Assembly (NCBI GenBank): GCA_023228865.1
Contig: JALOAH010000007.1
Span: 1 to 64,000, forward strand
Direction of reading: 5' to 3'
Length of the DNA stretch: 64,000 bases
From: Porticoccaceae bacterium
GTDB taxonomy: Bacteria > Pseudomonadota > Gammaproteobacteria > Pseudomonadales > Porticoccaceae
Shown here: positions 9,384 to 18,279 of the stretch, piece after piece
How the letters are laid out: each line of letters starts with the position of its first letter
Numbering within the stretch: the stretch's first letter is position 1
The notes under the pieces: generated by a model
The model's input: only the letters and a program-made list of their open reading frames with translations
Database searches by the model: none
Told to the model about the DNA's origin: nothing
Program-made: the position numbers and the translations under genes

Positions 9384-9543
9384 CGGGTAGTGCGGTGGCA
9401 AGGCCGTGCTGGTCTGGCACGGCTGGTGCCGGCTGCGGGGGTGTCCTTGGCATCACATAAAGTGGTGTCTGAAAAATATTCATGTGACTTCACTGCCTGT
9501 GATCACTATAATCCGCACCTTCCTATTGACCTGTAGCAAATCC

Positions 9544-11364
9544 ATGAGCATTGAAAAACTTCGCAATATTGCCATTATTGCCCACGTTGACCACGGCAAG
9601 ACCACCCTGGTCGACAAACTGTTGCGTCTCTCCGGAACCCTGGATCGCAAGGAGCTTGAAAGCGAGCGGGTCATGGATAGCAACGACCAGGAAAAGGAGC
9701 GCGGCATCACTATCCTCGCGAAGAACACGGCGCTGAAATGGAAAGATTACAACATCAACATTGTCGACACCCCCGGGCACGCCGATTTTGGCGGCGAAGT
9801 TGAGCGCGTCATGAGCATGGTCGACTGTGTGCTGCTGGTGGTCGACTCCATCGATGGCCCCATGCCCCAGACCCGCTTCGTCACCCAGAAGGCTTTCCAG
9901 GCAAATCTCAACCCCATTGTGGTGGTAAACAAGATCGACCGCCCCGGCGCCCGCCCGGACTGGGTCGTGGATCAAATTTTTGACCTCTTCGACAACCTCG
10001 GCGCCACCGACGAGCAATTGGATTTTCCCATCGTTTACGCCAGCGCCCTCAACGGCATCGCCGGCCTTGATCACGAGAATCTTGACGGCGACATGGATGC
10101 TCTCTTTCAGGCCATCGTCGACCACGTTCCGGCGCCCAACGTTGACCTGGACGGCTCGTTCCAGATGCAAATTTCCCAGCTGGATTACAACAGCTTCCTC
10201 GGTGTCATCGGCGTTGGCCGTATCGCGCGCGGCAAAATCAAGACCAATACCCCGGTGGTGGCCATCGGTGCTGACGGCAAGAAACGCCAGGGTCGCATTC
10301 TCAAGATCATGGGTCACTCCGGCCTGCACCGGGTCGAAGTGGAGCAAGCCCAGGCCGGTGATATCGTCTGCGTCAGCGGCATGGATGAACTGTACATTTC
10401 CGACACTCTCTGCGACATCAACAACGTGGAAGCCTTACCGCCACTGACCGTGGACGAGCCCACAGTGTCAATGACCTTCCAGGTCAATGATTCGCCGTTT
10501 GCCGGCAAGGAAGGCAAATTCGTCACCAGCCGCAACATCAAGGATCGTCTCGAAAAGGAACTGCTCCACAATGTGGCGCTGCGCGTTGCCCAGGGAGATA
10601 GCCCGGAGAAATTCAAGGTCTCGGGTCGCGGCGAGCTGCATCTATCGGTGCTCATCGAGAACATGCGCCGCGAAGGTTTTGAGCTGGCGGTTGGTCGCCC
10701 GGAAGTGGTTATCAAGGAAGTGGATGGCGAGCAGCAGGAACCCTACGAGAGCGTTATCATCGACATCGAGGAGCAGCACCAGGGTGCGCTGATGGAGCAG
10801 ATGGGTCTGCGCAAAGGTGATTTGACCAATATGTCGCCGGATGGCAAGGGTCGTATTCGTCTGGAATACACCATTCCTGCCCGCGGTCTCATCGGCTTTC
10901 GCAACAACTTCTTGACCATGACCTCGGGTACCGGCATTCTGACCTCCACCTTCAGCCACTACGGGCCCATCAAGGGCGGGGATGTCAATCACCGCCAGAA
11001 CGGTGTGCTGGTCTCCATGGCATCCGGCAAGGCGTTGACCTACTCACTGGAAACCCTGCAGAGTCGCGGCAAGCTGTTCCTTGAGCCCGGTCAGGATATC
11101 TACGAAGGTCAGCTGGCGGGTATTCACAGCCGCGACAACGATCTGGTGGTCAACCCCACCAAGGGTAAGAAACTCGACAACATGCGCGCTTCCGGCAAGG
11201 ATGAAGTCATCGCCCTGGTGCCGCCGATCAAATTCACCCTTGAGCAGGCGCTGGAATTTATCGACGACGACGAGCTGGTCGAAGTGACCCCCAAGTCGAT
11301 TCGCCTGCGCAAAAAGCTGCTCACTGAAAACGAAAGAAAACGCAGCCAAAAAAACACAGCCTGA
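9544..11364 (+). CDS. typA: Ribosome-associated GTPase TypA/BipA
   Basis: A 606-residue translational GTPase related to EF-G that supports 50S assembly and stress growth. The G domain shows AHVDHGKTT (G1), RGITI (G2), [12 protein letters not shown] (G3) and NKIDRPGA (G4); the EF-G-like domains III and V and the BipA-specific C-terminus follow. ATG at 9544 starts [12 protein letters not shown], matching the family; upstream in-frame codons are not conserved. The location after glnA–thiI is as in Pseudomonas. Confidence 0.98.
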   Translation: MSIEKLRNIAIIAHVDHGKTTLVDKLLRLSGTLDRKELESERVMDSNDQEKERGITILAKNTALKWKDYNINIVDTPGHADFGGEVERVMSMVDCVLLVVDSIDGPMPQTRFVTQKAFQANLNPIVVVNKIDRPGARPDWVVDQIFDLFDNLGATDEQLDFPIVYASALNGIAGLDHENLDGDMDALFQAIVDHVPAPNVDLDGSFQMQISQLDYNSFLGVIGVGRIARGKIKTNTPVVAIGADGKKRQGRILKIMGHSGLHRVEVEQAQAGDIVCVSGMDELYISDTLCDINNVEALPPLTVDEPTVSMTFQVNDSPFAGKEGKFVTSRNIKDRLEKELLHNVALRVAQGDSPEKFKVSGRGELHLSVLIENMRREGFELAVGRPEVVIKEVDGEQQEPYESVIIDIEEQHQGALMEQMGLRKGDLTNMSPDGKGRIRLEYTIPARGLIGFRNNFLTMTSGTGILTSTFSHYGPIKGGDVNHRQNGVLVSMASGKALTYSLETLQSRGKLFLEPGQDIYEGQLAGIHSRDNDLVVNPTKGKKLDNMRASGKDEVIALVPPIKFTLEQALEFIDDDELVEVTPKSIRLRKKLLTENERKRSQKNTA

Positions 11365-11425
11365 TGGTTAGCCCGCCACCAGTCTGTGTACAGGATTAGA
11401 AACAACAGGATGGTGGAGTGCTCAT

Positions 11426-12535
11426 GTGGTGGAATCCCCTGTAAAACAGGTTGAGTCAACGGCAAAGGTTGGCGAGTCGGGACAGCGCAATCCAGATTGT
11501 GACGCCTTGGACAAGGATGTTGTATGGCGAAATGATCGTTTCGTTTTCTTTGCCATGTTGCTGTTTGCTGCCCTCAGCTGCCTGTTCTCGGCGGTTGCCT
11601 TTATCTTTGATGATCTTCCGGCGGCAACACTGCTGTCATTTGTCGGCTTGCTCGCCTTTGTGGGCGTTATCGTCCAGATGCTGGCCGGTCTCAATCTCTG
11701 GATTCGCCTGTTCTATGGCCTTTGCGGCCTCGGCATTTTTATATTTATTGTGCTCCGTGGCGGCCACGACAATATGGCGCTCTATGGCTGTCTCGCCATG
11801 ACGCCGGGATTTGTCGCCATTCTCGGCTGGCGTGTCGCCACGCTGTTCCTTGGCTTTCTCGCCTTGTTTATCGCCACTGTTTTCTTCGCTGATCTCTATG
11901 TGGTTGCCGACCAGGCTTTTCCGCTGCTGCTTGAAGTGAAATTTTTCATCAGCTTTGCCGGCCTCAGTCTCTTTTGCCTGGGGCATGGCTACGCCTGGGA
12001 GAGTGCCTTTGAACAACTGCTGCGCACCAATCGTCAGATCAATGCCCTGGCCTACAAGGATCCGCTGACGGTTCTGCCAAACCGCAGATTAATGGAGGAT
12101 TTGCTGGTGCAGCGCTGGGAAGAATATAAACGCAGTGGTCATATATTCGCGGTTTTACTGTGCAATATCGATGATTTTAAGCGTCTCAACGACCTCTACG
12201 GGCGGGATTTTTGTGACGGTGTGCTGGTGCGCATTGCTAATGTTCTCGCCAAAAGTGTGCGCAGCCAGGACGTGATCTCGCGCTGGAGCGGTGATGAGTT
12301 TCTGGTGATTTTGCCTGGCCAAACCCAGGGCACTGCACTGAAGGTGGCGGAGCGCTTGCGCCGCCGCGTCGAAGAAATACAGCTCGCCATTTTCAATAAA
12401 CCTGTGGTGGTGAGTATCAGTATTGGCGTTACTGATGTTGAAGCTGCTCTCAGCGCCACCGACATTATCAGTGTTGCCGATGCCGGGCTCTACCAGGCCA
12501 AACACCGGGGCAAAAACAGGGTGATGTCAGCATAG
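11426..12535 (+). CDS. Membrane-bound diguanylate cyclase (GGDEF)
   Basis: 369 residues: six or so membrane helices (about 35–195) and a GGDEF domain (about 205–369) that should make cyclic di-GMP from GTP. The signature reads SGDEF at residues 288–292; a Ser in the first place is seen in some active cyclases. YKDPLTVLPNRR and DDFKRLND, for substrate and metal binding, are intact, and no RxxD inhibitory site precedes the motif in the usual place. The GTG start at 11426 is the likely one. The gene ends 9 bases inside convergent tag. Confidence 0.88.
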   Translation: MVESPVKQVESTAKVGESGQRNPDCDALDKDVVWRNDRFVFFAMLLFAALSCLFSAVAFIFDDLPAATLLSFVGLLAFVGVIVQMLAGLNLWIRLFYGLCGLGIFIFIVLRGGHDNMALYGCLAMTPGFVAILGWRVATLFLGFLALFIATVFFADLYVVADQAFPLLLEVKFFISFAGLSLFCLGHGYAWESAFEQLLRTNRQINALAYKDPLTVLPNRRLMEDLLVQRWEEYKRSGHIFAVLLCNIDDFKRLNDLYGRDFCDGVLVRIANVLAKSVRSQDVISRWSGDEFLVILPGQTQGTALKVAERLRRRVEEIQLAIFNKPVVVSISIGVTDVEAALSATDIISVADAGLYQAKHRGKNRVMSA

Positions 12536-13156
12536 GCGGAGATTCGCGCCCAGATCGGCGCATTCCCGGTGGCGAAAACAGTGTACGCTGTGGTCGTTAA
12601 CCATCCCTGTTGCCTGCATATGGGCGTAGCAGATGGTGGAGCCAAAAAAGCGAAACCCCCTTTTTTTCATATCCCTACTGATGGTGTCGGACAACGGCGT
12701 CGTGGCGGGAACCTCTTTCATGGATGCCCAGTGGTTGGTGATAGGTGTGCCGTCGCAAAAATTCCAGAAATAGGCGCTGAAACTGCTGTATTCCTGCTGA
12801 ATAGTGAGGAAGCTGCGGGCATTGCTGATAGTGGCCTCGATTTTCAGGCGGTTGCGAACAATGCCGGGATTTGCCATCAAGCGCTCCACGCTGCGGCTGT
12901 TGTAGCGAGCGATTTTTTCTGCGCTGAAGTTTGAGAATGCGCGGCGATAATTGTCCCGTTTCCTGAGGACGGTGATCCAGGAAAGCCCGGCCTGGGCGCC
13001 TTCAAGGACGATAAATTCAAACAATTTGCCGTCATCCGTGCAGGGGACGCCCCATTCACTGTCATGGTAATTGCGGTAAAGGTCGCTCTCCAGACACCAG
13101 TTGCAACGGACTTTTTCCGTGTTATTGGCACAATTGTCACCGCCTCGCTTGCTCAT
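12527..13156 (-). CDS. tag: DNA-3-methyladenine glycosylase I
   Basis: A base-excision enzyme that removes 3-methyladenine; 209 residues from the ATG at 13156, which has GGAG upstream. It shows the HhH superfamily core (LEGAQAGLSWITVLRKRDNYRRAF) and the Zn site with CNWC at the N-terminus and the paired His near MVNDHSVHC. YHDSEWGVP is a typical Tag signature. It overlaps the convergent cyclase gene by 9 bases and is divergent from pip. Confidence 0.93.
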   Translation of the reverse strand: MSKRGGDNCANNTEKVRCNWCLESDLYRNYHDSEWGVPCTDDGKLFEFIVLEGAQAGLSWITVLRKRDNYRRAFSNFSAEKIARYNSRSVERLMANPGIVRNRLKIEATISNARSFLTIQQEYSSFSAYFWNFCDGTPITNHWASMKEVPATTPLSDTISRDMKKRGFRFFGSTICYAHMQATGMVNDHSVHCFRHRECADLGANLRLC

Positions 13157-13227
13157 TACTGTTTCCCGCTCCTGTTTGCCATTACTATAAGACCTGCACT
13201 GGCAGTGGATCAATTCGAAGGAGTTTC

Positions 13228-14187
13228 ATGCGCACTCTGTACCCCCAGATACGCCCCAATACCAGCACCATGCTCGCGGTGGGCGATGGTCACCGCCTCT
13301 ATGTGGAGGAGTGTGGCAAGCCCGATGGTTTGCCAGTATTGTTTGTTCACGGCGGTCCCGGCGGCGGTTGCCGGGAAACGGATCGCTGTTTTTTTGACCC
13401 GGAAAAATACCGCATTATTCTGTTCGATCAGCGCGGTTGCGGCCGCTCCAGCCCCCACAGCTCCCTCGAGGCGAATACCACCCACCATTTAATTGCCGAT
13501 ATTGAGTTGCTGCGCAACCATCTGGGGATCGATAAATGGGTGGTATTTGGCGGTTCCTGGGGATCGACGTTGGCCTTGCTCTACGCCCAGGCTCACGCGG
13601 AAACCGTGCTCGGGCTCATTCTGCGCGGTATTTTTCTCTGTCGTCCCAGAGATATACAGTGGTTTTACCAGTCGGGCGCCAGTTACATTTTTCCCGATTA
13701 CTGGAAGGATTTTGTCAGCCAGATAGCCCCCAGGGATCGCGGTGATATGGTCGCGGCCTACTACCGCCAGCTCACCAGTGACAATGAGCTGGAACGCATG
13801 GGCGCCGCCAAGGCGTGGTCCCTGTGGGAGGGACGCTGTGCCACCCTCAACCCCAATGCCGCCACAGTCAATCACTTTGCCAGCCCCCGTTTTGCTCTGG
13901 CGCTGGCGCGCATTGAAGCCCATTATTTTATCAATCAGTGTTTTGTCAGGCCTAACCAGATTCTTGAAGATGCCGCCAAGCTGGCAAATATCCCTGGGGT
14001 TATTGTCCACGGCCGTTACGATATCGTCTGTCCCGTGGAGCAGGCCGTGGCACTCGCTGACGCCTGGCCAAAGGCGCAGCTTGAAATTATTCGCGATGCC
14101 GGTCATGCCTCATCGGAACTCGGCATTACCGATGCGTTGGTGAAAGCCACAGACGCCATGGCGACCACCCTGGAAACCGCCTCTTGA
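13228..14187 (+). CDS. pip: Proline iminopeptidase
   Basis: A 319-residue cytoplasmic alpha/beta hydrolase that removes N-terminal proline from peptides. Motifs: oxyanion HGGPG (41–45), DQRGCGRS (67–74), nucleophile Ser110 in GGSWGS, and a C-terminal Asp and His in HGRYDIVCP and DAGHASSE. Length and motifs fit peptidase family S33. Its TGA overlaps the start of dtd, so the two are one transcription unit, as in Pseudomonas. Confidence 0.95.
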   Translation: MRTLYPQIRPNTSTMLAVGDGHRLYVEECGKPDGLPVLFVHGGPGGGCRETDRCFFDPEKYRIILFDQRGCGRSSPHSSLEANTTHHLIADIELLRNHLGIDKWVVFGGSWGSTLALLYAQAHAETVLGLILRGIFLCRPRDIQWFYQSGASYIFPDYWKDFVSQIAPRDRGDMVAAYYRQLTSDNELERMGAAKAWSLWEGRCATLNPNAATVNHFASPRFALALARIEAHYFINQCFVRPNQILEDAAKLANIPGVIVHGRYDIVCPVEQAVALADAWPKAQLEIIRDAGHASSELGITDALVKATDAMATTLETAS

Positions 14188-14630
14188 AAGCCTTGATTCA
14201 ACGGGTAAGCAGTGCTTCGGTCTCTGTGGCGGGCGCCGAGGTGGGGGCGATCGAGCGGGGAGTATTGGTGCTGCTCGCCGTTGAAAGAAATGACACCGCC
14301 GCCCACGGGCGCAAACTGGCGGACAAAGTCATGAATTACCGCATTTTCCCCGATGAGCAGGGGCGGATGAACCTTAGTGTTAGGGACATCAACGGCGGCC
14401 TTTTGGTGGTTTCCCAGTTCACACTGGCGGCGGATACTCGCAAAGGCCTGCGCCCCAGCTTTACACCGGCAGCGGATCCCGGCGACGCGGAACGGCTCTA
14501 CGAGGATTTTGCCGCTCACTGCCGTGAACAGATGGCGTCCGTGGCAACGGGAATCTTTGCTGCCGATATGCAGGTGTCCCTGTGCAACGAGGGACCGGTG
14601 ACCTTTATGCTGGGTGTAGATTGCCCTTAG
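14184..14630 (+). CDS. dtd: D-aminoacyl-tRNA deacylase
   Basis: Removes D-amino acids (and mischarged glycine) from tRNA; 148 residues. It has the two active-site motifs of DTD, SQFTLAAD and, near the C-terminus, GPVTFML. The start is a TTG that overlaps the pip stop as TTGA, and it gives MKALIQRVSSASV, exactly the family N-terminus, so translation is likely coupled to pip. Confidence 0.95.
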   Translation: MKALIQRVSSASVSVAGAEVGAIERGVLVLLAVERNDTAAHGRKLADKVMNYRIFPDEQGRMNLSVRDINGGLLVVSQFTLAADTRKGLRPSFTPAADPGDAERLYEDFAAHCREQMASVATGIFAADMQVSLCNEGPVTFMLGVDCP

Positions 14631-14663
14631 TTCGCCATTGGTTTTCGATAATAACAGCTCTTC

Positions 14664-15605
14664 TTATCTGATTGCCCACTCCACCCCCAGGTGGGCAGCG
14701 CCGGTGAGAATCACAATACTGGCGACCCAGAGACCTGTGATGAACAGCCAGTTGCAGAGGGTCGCCTTTAGATTCCCTTTCTGTTCTTGCTGAAGCCTTG
14801 TCAGGCTGTCCTGGCGTTGCTGAGATGGGTCTTTGTTGCCAGGGTTCGCGCCTGCCATAAGATGAATAACCTCCAATACCAGGGCAGAATCCTTAAGCTT
14901 CACGGCCGTAAGACAGTCGCAGGCTTTTTCGGTGGCGACGGCAAAATCCGTCAAAAACCGTTTTCTCACCAAACTTGGCCACAGCAGGGTGGCAAAGCCC
15001 GTGATGGCCTTGCGAAGATTATCTCTGCGCAGGCCGTGGCTGGACTCGTGGACGAGCACCGCCTCAAGCTGCCTGGAGCTGAGGGCTGCCACCAGGCCGG
15101 TGGAAACATAGACTCTGGGTTTAATCAGTCCTGTACACCAAGCCAGTAACTTCGGGCTGTCGATAGTGCGGTAGGAAATATCCCCTCCCTCCCTGGAGAG
15201 TTTGTGCAAGGCTTTCAGGCGCGATCGGGTTACAGCTATTTTGCGCTGGATAACGACAATAACACTGAAAACCACAGCGGCGAATATGGCGATTAGTGCA
15301 GTACCCCCGTGGTGGCTGAGGCTGAGCTCGGGGCGATGGGGCGCACAGCTTTGGCCGTGGCAATGACTGGGTATCAGGGCGCTGGCCAGGTGGGGATAAT
15401 TGAGGAGAAACATTACCAGAAAGGCGGCGGCCAACGGCAGCAAGCCATAAATCATTAGCGCAAACGCCTCGTCTTGTGGCGCGGTTCTATCGAGGAGTTT
15501 TTTGTAGAGAGGGTACATCAGAGCGGTAAAAACAGAGGCTACTGCCGCCACCAGCAGCCAGAGAATGGCGGTTGTCACCAGGTTGACAGGCAGGGTTTCA
15601 ATCAT
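14664..15605 (-). CDS. M56-family membrane metalloprotease (BlaR1-like)
   Basis: 313 residues from the ATG at 15605. Several membrane helices (about 10–120 and the C-terminal end) surround a zinc-protease core with HESSH (186–190) and a downstream EKACD metal ligand. It has no penicillin-binding sensor domain, so a beta-lactam signal is unlikely. It overlaps the BlaI-type repressor by 8 bases; BlaR1/M56 proteins cleave BlaI-type repressors in response to a signal. The likely target is the divergent TonB receptor at 16166. Confidence 0.88.
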   Translation of the reverse strand: MIETLPVNLVTTAILWLLVAAVASVFTALMYPLYKKLLDRTAPQDEAFALMIYGLLPLAAAFLVMFLLNYPHLASALIPSHCHGQSCAPHRPELSLSHHGGTALIAIFAAVVFSVIVVIQRKIAVTRSRLKALHKLSREGGDISYRTIDSPKLLAWCTGLIKPRVYVSTGLVAALSSRQLEAVLVHESSHGLRRDNLRKAITGFATLLWPSLVRKRFLTDFAVATEKACDCLTAVKLKDSALVLEVIHLMAGANPGNKDPSQQRQDSLTRLQQEQKGNLKATLCNWLFITGLWVASIVILTGAAHLGVEWAIR

Positions 15606-15999
15606 CGTTTTGTTGCTGGTCGCTGTTTTTCGCAGCTGGTGTCGCCACTGCCAGCCCTTTTGATGCATCTTCACCCATATAGGTCATAAAGCCGGAAATC
15701 ATGGCGGCCATGTCACCACCGGCGATTTCTCGGCTGATGTCATCAAGGAGGGAGCTGATAATATCTTCGCGCCGTATCAGTGGCCTGTAGATATAGGCTC
15801 TGCCCTGTTTGGTTCTCGCCACCAGCTGTTTGCGGTGGAGTCGCTCGAGGGTGCTTTGCATGGTGCTTAAACCGATGCCCGCAGCGGGGATTTTTTCCAG
15901 CACCTGTTGCGCCGACAGGGGCTGTGTCGACCAGAGAATTTCCAGTGCCGACAGCTCTCTTTCCCCCAGTGCCGGGGTGCCGCTTTTGTTCGACAGCAT
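15598..15999 (-). CDS. BlaI/MecI/CopY-family transcriptional repressor
   Basis: 133 residues from the ATG at 15999 (a GTG at 16035 is possible). A winged helix is clear: LGERELSALEILWSTQPLSAQQV, then STMQSTLERLHRKQLV and the wing RTKQGRAYIYRP. The C-terminal half is the dimer region that M56 proteases cut. It is followed by and overlaps the protease gene, and faces a TonB receptor gene, so it probably represses its own operon and the receptor. Confidence 0.88.
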   Translation of the reverse strand: MLSNKSGTPALGERELSALEILWSTQPLSAQQVLEKIPAAGIGLSTMQSTLERLHRKQLVARTKQGRAYIYRPLIRREDIISSLLDDISREIAGGDMAAMISGFMTYMGEDASKGLAVATPAAKNSDQQQNDD

Positions 16000-16043
16000 T
16001 GACAGCCAGCCCGCGCTGTTTCGCGGTCTAATCACAAGCGAAC

Positions 16044-16060
16044 ACCGAGCTATTATCGGT
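16044..16060. promoter_or_regulatory. Inverted repeat, possible BlaI-type operator
   Basis: ACCGA-GCTATTA-TCGGT lies 45 bases upstream of the repressor ATG, in the gap shared with the divergent receptor. It is not the classical TACA-N3-TGTA operator, so the assignment rests on position and symmetry alone. Confidence 0.3.
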
Positions 16061-16165
16061 TTTTGCGGGCGATGTTATAAAACAGCAATGACACATGGGG
16101 TTGTTATCGTTTTAAGGAAAACCAGCCACAATCAATTTTCAGCCGGATTCAGGGGTTATAGAAAA

Positions 16166-18241
16166 ATGAAGCAGCAGCGACGATGGCGCGCCGTAATACT
16201 AACAGTACCCCTAGCGGTTTTGGAACCCGTGCTTGCGGCAGAAAGTGACACAGAAATTGAAACCATCAGAGTAGAGGGGCGAAAAATTAACCTGGTTGGC
16301 GAGGCCGTTTCCGCCTCCCAGGGTGTTGTTGGTCAGCAGGAACTGGTTCTTCGCCCTCTGCTTCGCACGGGTGAAGTCCTGGAGATGGTGCCCGGTATGG
16401 TGGTCACCCAGCACAGCGGTACCGGCAAGGCCAACCAGTATTTTCTGCGCGGTTTTAATTTGGATCACGGCACTGACTTTGCCACCTTTATCGATGGCAT
16501 GCCCCTCAATATGCGTACCCACGGCCACGGCCAGGGCTATACGGATCTGAACCCTCTTATTCCCGAGCTTGTCCACAGCATCGCTTACAAGAAAGGCGCC
16601 TATTACGCGGATGTTGGCGACTTTAGCGGTGCCGGTAGTGCCGAGATTCGCACCATGGGCAGAACCGACAAAGGTCTGATTGAGTTCACTTGGGGGGAGG
16701 ATAACTACCACAGACTGGTTGCCGTGGATTCCTTTGACGCTGGCGAAGGGGTGTGGCTCTACGGGCTTGAAGTAAACCGCTACGATGGCCCCTGGCGAGG
16801 AATCGACGAGGATCTCGACAAGAACAATTTACTCCTCAAATACAGTCGCCTAGTGGGTGGCGGCGATATGGCCGTCACCTTTATGGCTTACGACAACAGC
16901 TGGAACAGCGCCGATCAGATTCCGGCGCGTGCTGTGACCTCCGGCCTGATCAGTGACCTCGGCGTTATTGATGACAGTGTCGGCGGAGAATCCAGTCGCT
17001 ATAGCCTCAGTGCCAATTGGAAAACCGATGAGGTCAAATTGTCTGCCTACGCCATTCACTACGATCTCAACCTCTGGTCCAACTTTACTTATTTTCTCGA
17101 CGATGAAAGCAATGGCGATCAGTTCCAACAAGTGGATGAACGTTGGATCTATGGCGGCAGCGGCTCCTATGAATTTACAGGCACCCTGGCCGGATTGGCG
17201 ATGACTAACCGCATAGGTGGGGAACTGCGCTACGATGTCATCGATGACGTGGGGCTGTATCGATCCGTCGCCCGCCAGCGTTTGGGGGCGATTCGCAGTG
17301 ACAGTGTCGATGAGTTGAGTGCCGGTATTTACTGGGAAAACCAGCTTGTCCTCACGGAACGGCTGCGTTCCATCATCGGCCTGCGCTATGACTATTTTGA
17401 TTTTGATGTCAGCAGCGCCATTGATAGCAATATCTATGGCGTTGATCTTCGCCACAACAGTGGCAAGGCCAGCGATGACCTGTTCTCGGCCAAAGGCAGT
17501 CTCATCTATGCCCTCAGCGAGGAATGGGAGGTTTACGGTTCAATCGGTCAGGGCTACCACTCCAACGATGCCAGAGGAACTACCATTCGCGTCGACCCCC
17601 TCAGTGGCGACGCTGTTGAACAGGTCGATCCACTGGTGGCGTCCCTGGGTTATGAGACGGGTTTGAGGGGTTTCTGGAAAGAGAGGTTGAATGCCTCCAT
17701 CGCCTGGTGGTTTCTGGAGCTGGATAGCGAACTGCTTTTTGTTGGCGACGCGGGCAACACGGAAGCCAGCCGCAAATCCGAACGCCAGGGCGTTGAGCTG
17801 ACTGCCTATTACAGTCTCAGCGATGGGGTGACACTGGATGTGGAGTATGCCTGGACAGATCCTGAATTTGCCGACAATGCGCCCGAAGGAAAACATATTC
17901 CCGGCGCCATCGAGCAAGTGGTGCAGGCGGGTATCAGCGTTGATTTGCCCAATGGCTGGTTTGGCAGTTTTCGTGTCCGCTACTTTGGCGACCGGCCACT
18001 CACCGAAGACGGTGCGGTAACATCTGATTCAACAACAGTAGTGAACCTGCGTCTGGGACGCCAGTTTAGCCGTTGGACGTTAAAAGCGGATGTGTTGAAC
18101 CTGCTGGACAGCGATGATCACGACATCGATTATTTTTATGAATCCCGGCTGTCGGGGGAGCCTTCAGGAGGTGTCGAAGACCTTCACTACCATGTGATTG
18201 AACCGAGAACGCTGCGATTTTCTGTCGCCTACAGGTACTGA
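16166..18241 (+). CDS. TonB-dependent outer-membrane receptor
   Basis: 691 residues: signal peptide (about 1–25, ending LEPVLAAES), plug domain (about 35–160: LRTGEVLEMVPGMVV, LRGFNLDHGTDFATFIDGMPLN) and a 22-strand barrel ending in the aromatic SVAYRY. The plug has a His-rich stretch, MRTHGHGQGYTDL, which suggests a metal or metal-complex substrate, but the ligand cannot be read from sequence. The ATG at 16166 places the signal peptide at the start; more than 100 upstream in-frame codons are not part of the gene. It is divergent from a BlaI/M56 pair that probably controls it. Confidence 0.9.
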   Translation: MKQQRRWRAVILTVPLAVLEPVLAAESDTEIETIRVEGRKINLVGEAVSASQGVVGQQELVLRPLLRTGEVLEMVPGMVVTQHSGTGKANQYFLRGFNLDHGTDFATFIDGMPLNMRTHGHGQGYTDLNPLIPELVHSIAYKKGAYYADVGDFSGAGSAEIRTMGRTDKGLIEFTWGEDNYHRLVAVDSFDAGEGVWLYGLEVNRYDGPWRGIDEDLDKNNLLLKYSRLVGGGDMAVTFMAYDNSWNSADQIPARAVTSGLISDLGVIDDSVGGESSRYSLSANWKTDEVKLSAYAIHYDLNLWSNFTYFLDDESNGDQFQQVDERWIYGGSGSYEFTGTLAGLAMTNRIGGELRYDVIDDVGLYRSVARQRLGAIRSDSVDELSAGIYWENQLVLTERLRSIIGLRYDYFDFDVSSAIDSNIYGVDLRHNSGKASDDLFSAKGSLIYALSEEWEVYGSIGQGYHSNDARGTTIRVDPLSGDAVEQVDPLVASLGYETGLRGFWKERLNASIAWWFLELDSELLFVGDAGNTEASRKSERQGVELTAYYSLSDGVTLDVEYAWTDPEFADNAPEGKHIPGAIEQVVQAGISVDLPNGWFGSFRVRYFGDRPLTEDGAVTSDSTTVVNLRLGRQFSRWTLKADVLNLLDSDDHDIDYFYESRLSGEPSGGVEDLHYHVIEPRTLRFSVAYRY

Positions 18242-18279
18242 ATGGCAGATGATAGTCAGCGGTTTGAAAAGCAGCTTCT

